From Rhodospirillales bacterium (GTDB lineage: Bacteria; Pseudomonadota; Alphaproteobacteria; Rhodospirillales; Casp-alpha2), in assembly GCA_018662225.1 (NCBI GenBank), contig JABJGO010000004.1, positions 1 through 56,867 of the forward strand: a stretch of DNA of 56,867 bases, in the 5' to 3' direction. Shown piece by piece: positions 25,573-32,710 of the stretch. A program made the translations under genes and the position numbers. How positions within the stretch are numbered: position 1 is the first letter of the stretch; every line of letters begins with the position of its first letter. Under the pieces are notes generated by a model, which did no database searches, was not told the DNA's origin, and worked only from the letters and a program-made list of their open reading frames with translations.

Positions 25573-26976
25573 TTACTTTGAGGCCGTGTGGTGAATTGAA
25601 GCATCTTTCTTGATAGCCCTGTCCATATTGTAGTGCACCCATGCCCAACTCTCGGCGTCCAGGATTGTGTGTGACGTACCGGGTGAAACTTCGATATGGC
25701 CGATCGTTAGGTCGTCGGCAATCGCGCCCATTTGAAAAAATTCAGAGTCCAGAGAAATCATTGCAAACCCCGGTACGGCGCGAAACACCATTTTACTCTC
25801 CTGCGCAACATCAGAAGCCGATATTGTTGTTGGCACAAGTCCATCTTTCCCCGGATACCAATACTGACTCATGTCACGGCAAACGCCAATGGCTGCAGCT
25901 GTACCGTACAGTCGTTGAGAATTGACCAGTTCGTCAATGTGTGCGGACGATATAAAGGGCGTTCTTGGTGACAACGTACAGATAAAACCAGCATCGACTT
26001 CGACAGAGTAAGCGGTGTCATATAGCTTCGAAAATGATTCGATTGAGGTGTGGTGAAGAGCGGCCTCAACAAACTTGAGACCAAGATCGGTAACTCGTCG
26101 TTTTACCGACCCATCGCCGAGAACGATCACCTCGTTCACGCTATTACTTTGCCGCATTGTTTCAATGCACCGGTGCAATAAATCTGTGTCCATGTGCGGT
26201 AAAAGCGCTGCATTGTTACCGTCGAGCGTCAAATCATCTATGAGGATGAGGCCAACCCCCTTTTCGTTTTTCAATACCCGCCTGTTAACGTGCGTTTGTT
26301 TTACCGTTTGTCGTGTTTCCATCCGGGCGCCAAAGTTGGTGGACATGCTCGAACCGTGTTGTCGGTAATACATCAGGGGAAGGTTGATATTGGCGATTTT
26401 CGATGTCTCCAGTAGACTTAACCAAAAATCGTAATCTTCTTGATAACGCAAAGTGTCGTCGTACCCGCCGGCCCGGTCATATGCACTCCGCCGATACATG
26501 ACACCCGCCCCCAGCGCTGGTCTGTCCCTTAGAACCAGTTCATCATCAAGCCTCATACGGCGCACAAGGGATCGAAAATTGCCACCTTGATCCACGGTGT
26601 AGTGGTCACTAAACACAACATCAATATCAGAGTGTTGATCCAGATATGTCGCTAAAACCAGCACTAGATTTTCATCAAAATAATCATCGGCGTCTAGGCG
26701 AACCACGTATTCACCAGTCGAGGCGGCTATGCCCGCATTGCAAGCTCCCGCCAACCCGACGCCATCCAACCGCACAGTCCGCAGGTTTGTAGAGCTGTGA
26801 TAGTCGGCGATAATTTGCGGCGTACTGTCGGTGCTGCCATCATCTACAACTACAATTTCGACGGCAGGCCAAACTTGTGCCAAAGCGCTATCAATGGACT
26901 GTGGCAGCCATTTAGCATAGTTATGCGCCGTTATGACGATGGAAACACTTGTCGACTCTAAGGCATCTGGCTTCAT
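25573..26976 (-). CDS. GT2 glycosyltransferase fused to a degenerate NeuA-like domain
   Basis: 467 residues in two parts. Residues 1 to about 230 are a GT2 glycosyltransferase: SIVITAHNYAKWLPQSIDSA, IVVVDDGSTDSTPQII, and LDADDYFD with the DxD-like metal site. From about 240, VGLILIDDLTLDGNNAALLP then NEVIVLGD, FICTLSPRTPFIS and an IEVSPGTSHTILDAESW ending follow the layout of CMP-sugar synthetases of the NeuA type, but the CTP-binding PARGGSKxxxxKN loop is gone. The second half is therefore probably non-catalytic and may bind CMP-sugar or another protein. It is the first gene of the leftward run, 113 bases from the divergent methyltransferase gene. Confidence 0.85.
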   Translation of the reverse strand: MKPDALESTSVSIVITAHNYAKWLPQSIDSALAQVWPAVEIVVVDDGSTDSTPQIIADYHSSTNLRTVRLDGVGLAGACNAGIAASTGEYVVRLDADDYFDENLVLVLATYLDQHSDIDVVFSDHYTVDQGGNFRSLVRRMRLDDELVLRDRPALGAGVMYRRSAYDRAGGYDDTLRYQEDYDFWLSLLETSKIANINLPLMYYRQHGSSMSTNFGARMETRQTVKQTHVNRRVLKNEKGVGLILIDDLTLDGNNAALLPHMDTDLLHRCIETMRQSNSVNEVIVLGDGSVKRRVTDLGLKFVEAALHHTSIESFSKLYDTAYSVEVDAGFICTLSPRTPFISSAHIDELVNSQRLYGTAAAIGVCRDMSQYWYPGKDGLVPTTISASDVAQESKMVFRAVPGFAMISLDSEFFQMGAIADDLTIGHIEVSPGTSHTILDAESWAWVHYNMDRAIKKDASIHHTASK

Positions 26977-27034
26977 GGATCATACTTGTCTTTGTTGTAT
27001 GAGGTAGGCAAATTGTATGTCTTGGACAAACCAC

Positions 27035-27063
27035 TCAATTAGACAATTGGAATGTCTAATTGA
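27035..27063. repeat. Inverted repeat in the divergent region between GT2 and methyltransferase genes
   Basis: Eleven-base perfect arms (TCAATTAGACA / TGTCTAATTGA) with a seven-base spacer, 27 bases before the plus-strand ATG at 27090 and 59 bases before the minus-strand ATG at 26976. It can be an operator for a regulator of the two divergent units or a hairpin in the 5' leader. No U-run follows. An AAGGA ribosome site precedes the plus-strand start. Confidence 0.5.
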
Positions 27064-27089
27064 AAAATTCCCTAATATAAGGACTGAAA

Positions 27090-28124
27090 ATGATCAGGTT
27101 TGGGAAATCCAGTCGTGGACTGGCAGAAATTAAAAACGATTTTTTCGAGAATAATGCGGCGCTGCTCGAAGACGCCCGCGCCCAGGCTGTTACCTATCGA
27201 CAACAGCCACGTCGCGAGGCCTGCAAGAACTGTGATCAATCATTGCGCGGCACCAAATTTGAACAACATCTTGTTGAGTATGTGATTTGTGAAAGGTGTG
27301 AGCATCTTAATGGCGCATACCAGGACACAGATGAATTTTGCGAAGCGATTTATGTGGCGGATGGTGGTGAATCATTTGCCGGGTCCTACCGTGAAATAGA
27401 CGCCGCCGCGCTAGAGCAAAGGTTGTCGTTTGTTTACCGCCCTAAACGAGATTTCTTGTTTGATGCCCTGCGTGAAGCGGATTATGACCCTGCTCAATTG
27501 AAGTATAGTGAGCTGGGGTCCGGCTCTGGTTATTTTCTCAAGACATTGAGCGAAGCGGGCGTTGAGGATTTTGTTGGCCACGAAGTAGCCGCTACACAGG
27601 TCGAATTTGCCAAATCCTTGGTTGGTGAAGCCCATATCCGACACCATGGTTTGGGCGACAACTTGGATATTATTGCGGATTTGACGTGTGAGGTCTTGGT
27701 CATGCTTGGCGTCCTTGAACACATACAAAATCCTAGAGAAATTTTGGATGCCATCCGCAAAAACAACAACATAAAATTCCTGTTCCTTGTGGTGCCGACG
27801 TTTAGTCCTTCGGTTTACTTCGAGGCTTCATTTGAAAATATCATGCCACGCGTTCTAACCGGCGGACACACCCACTTGTATACGAATCGATCTTTGCATT
27901 GGATTGCTGAGGAGTTTGAGCTGACTCGCGTTGCAGAGTGGTGGTTTGGCACCGATATATTTGATCTGTTCAGGTCTGTCGGGATAACACTTTCGAGCGG
28001 AGATCGAAAAACCGAGCTGTCGAGTCTATGGGGCGAAATGTTTCCGGATGTTATCGATGATTTGCAACTTGTTCTCGACAAGCGTCGCCTTTCTTCGCAG
28101 GCGCATATTTTATTCAGTGTATAA
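27090..28124 (+). CDS. SAM-dependent methyltransferase with N-terminal Cys motif
   Basis: 344 residues. Two CxxC pairs at about residues 48-51 and 73-76 (CKNCDQS, CERCEH) look like a small metal ribbon before the catalytic domain. KYSELGSGSGYFLKTLSEAG is the SAM loop, MLGVLEHIQNPREIL the next motif, and TGGHTHLYTNRSL is typical of C-methyltransferases and related sugar methyltransferases. The AAGGA ribosome site is eight bases before the ATG. It faces away from the minus-strand operon; its 3' end lies 106 bases from the convergent NusG-like gene. The substrate is unknown, a sugar or carrier intermediate being most likely. Confidence 0.83.
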   Translation: MIRFGKSSRGLAEIKNDFFENNAALLEDARAQAVTYRQQPRREACKNCDQSLRGTKFEQHLVEYVICERCEHLNGAYQDTDEFCEAIYVADGGESFAGSYREIDAAALEQRLSFVYRPKRDFLFDALREADYDPAQLKYSELGSGSGYFLKTLSEAGVEDFVGHEVAATQVEFAKSLVGEAHIRHHGLGDNLDIIADLTCEVLVMLGVLEHIQNPREILDAIRKNNNIKFLFLVVPTFSPSVYFEASFENIMPRVLTGGHTHLYTNRSLHWIAEEFELTRVAEWWFGTDIFDLFRSVGITLSSGDRKTELSSLWGEMFPDVIDDLQLVLDKRRLSSQAHILFSV

Positions 28125-28147
28125 TAGCCTCAGAGTTCAAAAATTTC

Positions 28148-28162
28148 TCGCGCTACCGCAGT
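28148..28162 (-). promoter_or_regulatory. ops/JUMPstart-like element downstream of nusG-like gene
   Basis: On the minus strand this reads ACTGCGGTAGCGCGA. The core GCGGTAGCG matches the enterobacterial ops/JUMPstart element (GGCGGTAGCGTG) at nine consecutive bases. It lies about 70 bases after the stop of the RfaH/NusG-like gene, on the strand that leads into the polysaccharide operon at 26976. A nine-base match can occur by chance in a window this size, so this is suggestive only. Confidence 0.3.
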
Positions 28163-28230
28163 CCGGGTGCAAACGCCCCCAGGCCAGAATATGTCAAAGC
28201 CGCAAAGCGCAGCATATTATCAACCGTGTA

Positions 28231-28731
28231 CTATGCGGCTGATACAGCTTCACGTGGGAGTGTCACGCGAATGCTCTTATTGAGCAACTCGAGTAATAAC
28301 ACGACACGATCACTATTAGACATACATTCAAATATTCCGACATAGTCTGTCATTGGACCGTCAACAATCTCTAGGCGTTGATGTGGCGCAAACGGGACTT
28401 GGTGATCAAACACGATCACGCCACCCTCAATTTCATGGCCCCGAACTTCCTCGATAACCCCTTCGGGCAAGGGAATCGGACCATGATCATTTGCAACCAA
28501 TTGACTGACACCAAATGTACTATTTATGGGTCGCCATTGATCAAATTCTGGATCTAAACGAACAAACAGGTATCGTGGAAACAGTGGCCGCTTCACCATG
28601 TCGACTCGTCGTGCGTGGCGGCGTTTTTTCATATACAGCGGCAGATACGCTTCAAATCCTTGCTGTTTTAGATGCATAGCCGCGCGTGCTTCACCATTCG
28701 GATGTGTATGAACAGCAAACCAACGTTTCAT
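28231..28731 (-). CDS. NusG/RfaH-like transcription antitermination factor
   Basis: 166 residues from the ATG at 28731, which overlaps the upstream stop as ATGA; another ATG at 28740 adds three residues. KRWFAVHTHPNGEARAAMHL, FEAYLPLYMKKRRHAR and RPLFPRYLFVRLDPE are the NGN-domain motifs of specialised NusG paralogues (RfaH, UpxY, LoaP). The C-terminal ~55 residues (FAPHQRLEIVDGPMTDYVG) form the KOW region. Such proteins bind RNA polymerase at a leader site and let it run through long polysaccharide operons. Pairing with the winged-helix regulator is common in exopolysaccharide loci. Confidence 0.9.
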   Translation of the reverse strand: MKRWFAVHTHPNGEARAAMHLKQQGFEAYLPLYMKKRRHARRVDMVKRPLFPRYLFVRLDPEFDQWRPINSTFGVSQLVANDHGPIPLPEGVIEEVRGHEIEGGVIVFDHQVPFAPHQRLEIVDGPMTDYVGIFECMSNSDRVVLLLELLNKSIRVTLPREAVSAA

Positions 28732-29390
28732 CGTTTCCATCCGGCACGTCCACGCGTTTGGTTGCGTGTGGCAGAAAGACGCGAAATGGGGAGCGCGAGA
28801 ATGCTCTCTTTACTATACGTCTTCCGTAATGTGTCATAGGTATTTTGAGAATCTGTCAGACCAGTGATCATTATCCGATCAAAAGAGTCAATATCTTCTA
28901 CTGATCGAGTAACCGGAATGCCTGCAAGGCGCTCATAATTGGATTTTTCGTCTACAATACCGACAATTTCAATATCGCGGTCAAGCGCGGAAAGAATCGC
29001 TATTTCGGCTAAATCACTAGCGCCGAGCAGGACAACCCGCAATGCGCCAACATCTTCACAATTATCAAATAACGTGTCGCATTGGCTACGGGCATCGCGA
29101 AAAAAATTAAGAGACGTTGACAAATATTCAGCCGTTAGACGGCCTTTCTCCAAAAACCCTTTCGGAGTCAAAAAATACGCATAACGGTTACTTGGAACGG
29201 TTTGAACTTTTAGAAGCCCCTTTCGGACACAACGTTTTACGAGCGTGTTGGTTAACCCGAGTGCAACGCCAAGCCGGGCGGCCAATCCACGTTGAGAGAC
29301 GGATTCGCCACCTTCAATCGCATCCAGTAGATCAAGTGTGATCTCGGATGTCTGCATGTGACTAGCATCATTGAATCGTTTATCAAGCAT
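28728..29390 (-). CDS. Winged-helix transcriptional regulator of exopolysaccharide loci (MarR-EPS type)
   Basis: 220 residues. The N-terminal ~85 residues form a winged helix-turn-helix (VSQRGLAARLGVALGLTNTL, then a wing with VPSNRYAYFLTPKG), as in the MarR-like regulators found beside nusG-like genes in EPS clusters. The C-terminal half (ALRVVLLGASDLAEIAILSA, IEIVGIVDEKS, DRIMITGLTD) is a Rossmann-like fold resembling the CoA/nucleotide-binding part of PglD or Rex-like proteins, so it may sense a nucleotide-linked metabolite. Two identical palindromes lie over its predicted promoter, which suggests self-control. Confidence 0.83.
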   Translation of the reverse strand: MLDKRFNDASHMQTSEITLDLLDAIEGGESVSQRGLAARLGVALGLTNTLVKRCVRKGLLKVQTVPSNRYAYFLTPKGFLEKGRLTAEYLSTSLNFFRDARSQCDTLFDNCEDVGALRVVLLGASDLAEIAILSALDRDIEIVGIVDEKSNYERLAGIPVTRSVEDIDSFDRIMITGLTDSQNTYDTLRKTYSKESILALPISRLSATRNQTRGRAGWKR

Positions 29391-29406
29391 GGGTTGGGCG
29401 TTCGTT

Positions 29407-29444
29407 GTTCATAGCGTGAACATAATAACGTTCATAGCGTGAAC
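29407..29444. repeat. Two identical palindromic operator candidates
   Basis: The 15-base sequence GTTCATAGCGTGAAC occurs at 29407-29421 and 29430-29444. Each copy is an inverted repeat (GTTCA, five-base centre, TGAAC). The start-to-start distance is 23 bases, about two helical turns, so bound dimers would lie on nearly the same face. One copy fills the spacer of the predicted minus-strand promoter and the other lies just past the -10 box, the arrangement expected for repression of the winged-helix regulator gene. Confidence 0.75.
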
Positions 29445-29449
29445 GTCAA
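29422..29449 (-). promoter_or_regulatory. Predicted sigma-70 promoter of the regulator-nusG unit
   Basis: On the minus strand TTGACG (29449-29444), a 16-base spacer, then TATTAT (29427-29422), about 30 bases before the regulator ATG at 29390. Both boxes match the consensus at five of six bases. The palindromic operators overlap the spacer and the region after -10. Confidence 0.55.
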
Positions 29450-29733
29450 TTACATAATTATTGCAAGCCGTTGCGAGAACAATCACTTAAGACACGGGCG
29501 ATTAGCGCCAAGAACTAACTCTGACATATAAGAAATATTTTGGCCTAATGCGTAGCGTAGATAATTTGGGTATTGGATTTTTGCTTCTTGGCGCTTTCTG
29601 CTTTACTGGCCAAGCTTTACTGTTGCATTTGCAGCGCTGCTGTATATTTGTATCTCTGCTAGAAAGACGCCTCATTTAGTGTCGGCTTCCAACACAAGAT
29701 ATAGAAACTTCGACGAAGAGGAATGCAACAGAA

Positions 29734-30696
29734 ATGACAGATTTAATGCCAACGCGCGTTCTCGTTACTGGGGGAGCCGGATTTCTTGGTTCGCACCTTT
29801 GTGAACGTTTACTGGAAACGGGAAACGAAGTTCTTTGTGTTGATAACTACTTCACCGGCTCTCCACGGAATGTCGCTCACCTACTTGATAATCCGCTGTT
29901 CGAGCTCATGCGCCATGACGTGACCTTTCCACTTTATGTGGAGGTTGATCAGATATTTAATCTGGCTTGTCCGGCCAGCCCCATTCACTATCAGCGGCGC
30001 CCGGCACAAACGACAAAAACAAGCGTACATGGCGCGATCAATATGCTCGGGCTTGCAAAACGGACCGGGGCCAGAATTCTCCAGGCATCAACGTCAGAAG
30101 TGTATGGTGATCCATCGGTTCATCCGCAGACAGAGGATTACTGGGGAAATGTAAATCCCATTGGCCCGCGAGCGTGTTACGACGAAGGCAAGCGTTGTGC
30201 AGAAACATTGTTTTTTGATTACCATCGGGAATATGGCGTCGAAATCAAGATTGCGCGGATTTTTAACACCTATGGTTCGAGGATGCATCCGGACGATGGA
30301 CGAGTTGTATCAAACTTCATAATACAGGCCCTGCAAGGGAACTCGATTTCCATTTATGGTGATGGTACGCAAACCCGAAGCTTCTGCTATGCAGACGACA
30401 TGATTGACGGATTTCTAGGGCTCATGGACTCTCCAGCGAGTATTACCGGCCCCATAAATCTTGGTAATCCAGTTGAGATGACGATTTTGGAGCTTGCAGA
30501 GAAAATTCGTGAATTGATTGGCACATCGGTCGAGCTTAAGTTTCATCCCTTGCCGGAAGACGACCCCAAACAGCGCCAGCCCGACATTACCAAAGCCGTC
30601 AAAGAATTGGATTGGCATCCTACTGTATCACTGGAAACGGGGTTGAAGAGCACGATCGATTACTTCGAGTTATTGTTAGCGAACAATAAATTCTAG
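29734..30696 (+). CDS. uxs: UDP-glucuronate decarboxylase (UDP-xylose synthase)
   Basis: 320 residues of the extended SDR family. [20 protein letters not shown] is the NAD loop, [27 protein letters not shown] and [14 protein letters not shown] are the signatures that separate UDP-xylose synthases from dTDP-glucose dehydratases, with Y and K of YDEGK as catalytic residues. [10 protein letters not shown] and [18 protein letters not shown] complete the pattern. It decarboxylates UDP-glucuronate to UDP-xylose for polysaccharide synthesis. Start ATG at 29734; a GAGG motif is 12 bases upstream. It is followed by the TauE-like gene after 56 bases. Confidence 0.9.
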   Translation: MTDLMPTRVLVTGGAGFLGSHLCERLLETGNEVLCVDNYFTGSPRNVAHLLDNPLFELMRHDVTFPLYVEVDQIFNLACPASPIHYQRRPAQTTKTSVHGAINMLGLAKRTGARILQASTSEVYGDPSVHPQTEDYWGNVNPIGPRACYDEGKRCAETLFFDYHREYGVEIKIARIFNTYGSRMHPDDGRVVSNFIIQALQGNSISIYGDGTQTRSFCYADDMIDGFLGLMDSPASITGPINLGNPVEMTILELAEKIRELIGTSVELKFHPLPEDDPKQRQPDITKAVKELDWHPTVSLETGLKSTIDYFELLLANNKF

Positions 30697-30752
30697 CTCT
30701 TTATGTGCGACTTTAACAGTTGTGACGATATTGGAAATTGGCGAGATATTTA

Positions 30753-31481
30753 ATGGACAGCGACTATCTTATTGTCTTGGGAGTGATTGCGGCGTTATCC
30801 ATTGTACAGTCAGTTTTTGGGATGGGAATTCTCGTATTTGGAACACCGACCCTCATCCTTATGGGTTATGACTTTTTTACAACGTTACAATATCTACTGC
30901 CCGCGTCTGTCGCCATATCACTTATCCAGACAATCACATCATCTAAAAAGGGCTCTGTTCACAAGCGTGCATTGGTGACCCTGTGTATCCCTGCGATTTG
31001 TATTGGCCTTGCTATCTCCTCATCTTTGCTGGTTTCTAACTATGTGGAACTTGCCATCGGTATGATGCTGCTGAGCTCTGCGGGATTACGAATCTACTCG
31101 CCGTTGGAAATGCGCTTACGCAAATTCATTAGGCGAAATATGGCCTTCACACACTTTCTAATGGGGATTGTCCATGGCGTAACAAACTTGGGTGGCGCAA
31201 TTCTGGCTGTGTATGCCGCAGCCATAAACAAGAACAAACAAGCCACTCGCCATGCCATAGCAACATACTATCTGGTATTTGGGATCATTCAGATATTGAT
31301 GTTATCATTGATGGGCCAATATTCGGTGATGGCACAGAACTATGTCGCGCCAATCATCAGCTCATTGGTGTATATTGTTGCCGGGAACCGTGTGTTTATG
31401 AAAATTGACGATGCGGTTTATTATCACGCCCTGACCACATTCATTGCATTGTACGGCATCGTCATTATTGTTCATGCGTGA
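30753..31481 (+). CDS. TauE/SafE-family membrane permease
   Basis: 242 residues, nearly all hydrophobic, with about seven or eight transmembrane helices. The N-terminal FGMGILVFGTPTLILMGYDF and the internal MGIVHGVTNLGGAILAVYAA repeats are the two-fold motif of the TauE/SafE sulfite/organosulfonate exporter family. ATG 30753 is used; a TTG at 30738 would add five residues. The locus also has sat and an SQD1 homologue, so transport of sulfite or a sulfonate is plausible, but the family also exports other anions. It ends near the convergent GT4 gene. Confidence 0.83.
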   Translation: MDSDYLIVLGVIAALSIVQSVFGMGILVFGTPTLILMGYDFFTTLQYLLPASVAISLIQTITSSKKGSVHKRALVTLCIPAICIGLAISSSLLVSNYVELAIGMMLLSSAGLRIYSPLEMRLRKFIRRNMAFTHFLMGIVHGVTNLGGAILAVYAAAINKNKQATRHAIATYYLVFGIIQILMLSLMGQYSVMAQNYVAPIISSLVYIVAGNRVFMKIDDAVYYHALTTFIALYGIVIIVHA

Positions 31482-31492
31482 GTTACTAATCC

Positions 31493-31515
31493 TGCGAGCC
31501 TATTCTGGTCTCGCA
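31493..31515. terminator. Weak bidirectional terminator-like hairpin
   Basis: TGCGAG and CTCGCA form a six-base stem, extendable by a CC/GG pair with one bulge, in the 51-base gap between the convergent TauE-like and GT4 genes. Only a short TTT follows on the plus strand, so efficiency as an intrinsic terminator is doubtful. Confidence 0.35.
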
Positions 31516-31532
31516 TTTAGCAAGCAATTTTA

Positions 31533-32675
31533 TCATGATTCTGGGTTTCCAAGAAGCTCAGAGTATAGCTTTATTGTTTCGTGCTTGATTACATTGTCAG
31601 AGTACTTCTGTTCCACCAATCTACGTGCTTCGGTGCCAAGTTTTTTACGCAATGTAGAGTCGTTTGATAGGCGTTCTATGGCGTTGGCTAACTCAATCGC
31701 ATCTCGGGCTGGAACAAGTAATCCATTTATGCCATCCAAAACAAGTTCACGGCAGCCAGGCACATTTGTCGCAATCATGGGTCTGCCACATGAGGCCCCT
31801 TCCAGCAGGCTTTTAGGTAAGCCTTCTCGATAAGAGGGTAGGACGGCGATATGCGATTGCGCCCATACTTGTGCGATGTCAGTTCGATGGCCCTGAAATT
31901 CTACAAGGCCTTCGCTCCGCCAGCGCATAAAAGTAGCTTCGTCTATAGATTTGGGGTTCTCCGGATCCGGCGTTCCCACAATGACGATACGGGCGGCTGC
32001 TCCGCGGTCACGAAGCTTTTGGGCGGCTTCCATCAATTCACTGATGCCTTTGTCCCACAACAGGCGGCTGACCATGGTCACGGTTACGGGGCCTGGTGGT
32101 TCAGGGGACGGCTGGAACGTGGTTGTATCAACCCCGGAGCCACAGATCTTGGTTGTTCGTGACGGCCTACCAATGCCCAAGGCCGCTAACTGGGCCTGAT
32201 CATCATCGTTTTGTACGATAACCCGGGTATTGTTTCGGCGCATCAACAAGCGAAAGGCATTCGTCAGGATGGCTCGCAACAGGCCAAGACCTAAGTTGCC
32301 TGTGAACACGGCGCCCATGCCGGTAAATGAGTTCACCACATAACCGACGGGGCTAACCATCGCTGCGAGCGATCCATCCAGAATGGCTTTTAGGGCGATG
32401 TTATGCACGATGTCCGGCTTTTCCCGACGCATGAGCCGGATCAGTGCGATGACCGTACCCAGTTCCGTAAACGGGTTCATGTCGCCACGCCTGAAATCCA
32501 TGTGCACAACTCTAAAACCTTCGGCTTCAATCTCTGGGAGGTGTTTTGACACGCGAGTTGCAATCACCACATCGAAACCTGAATCGCGCGCGCTGCGAGC
32601 CATGGGTAAGCGATGGGATAAAAAAGCCCAGTCTTCCATAACCACAAATAGAATTTTAGGTTTGATGGAAGGCAT
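31533..32675 (-). CDS. GT4 family glycosyltransferase
   Basis: 380 residues of the GT-B retaining type. The N-terminal half has FLSHRLPMARSARDSGFDVV and an IVHNIALKAILDG segment; the C-terminal half has TMVSRLLWDKGISELMEA, then VLPSYREGLPKSLLEGASCG and PMIATNVPGCRELV, the nucleotide-sugar-binding E-x7-E motif. This looks like PglA/WbnH-type enzymes that add a hexosamine to a lipid-linked sugar. It lies 35 bases after the UDP-sugar dehydrogenase gene on the same strand. Confidence 0.9.
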   Translation of the reverse strand: MPSIKPKILFVVMEDWAFLSHRLPMARSARDSGFDVVIATRVSKHLPEIEAEGFRVVHMDFRRGDMNPFTELGTVIALIRLMRREKPDIVHNIALKAILDGSLAAMVSPVGYVVNSFTGMGAVFTGNLGLGLLRAILTNAFRLLMRRNNTRVIVQNDDDQAQLAALGIGRPSRTTKICGSGVDTTTFQPSPEPPGPVTVTMVSRLLWDKGISELMEAAQKLRDRGAAARIVIVGTPDPENPKSIDEATFMRWRSEGLVEFQGHRTDIAQVWAQSHIAVLPSYREGLPKSLLEGASCGRPMIATNVPGCRELVLDGINGLLVPARDAIELANAIERLSNDSTLRKKLGTEARRLVEQKYSDNVIKHETIKLYSELLGNPES

Positions 32676-32710
32676 TCCTCATCTCAATTCAATAAATTCG
32701 AAATCAGTGC

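Larger units (their letters stand above)
29391..29733. other. Divergent intergenic region with regulator promoter and operators
   Basis: 343 bases without a gene. The end next to the regulator holds a promoter-like pair and the two palindromes (listed separately). Further right there is a GCAGCGCTGC palindrome and no convincing sigma-70 promoter for the rightward gene. A four-codon ATG...TGA mini-frame at 29723-29737 ends on the ATG of the UDP-xylose synthase gene (ATGA overlap); it is probably accidental. Confidence 0.6.
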
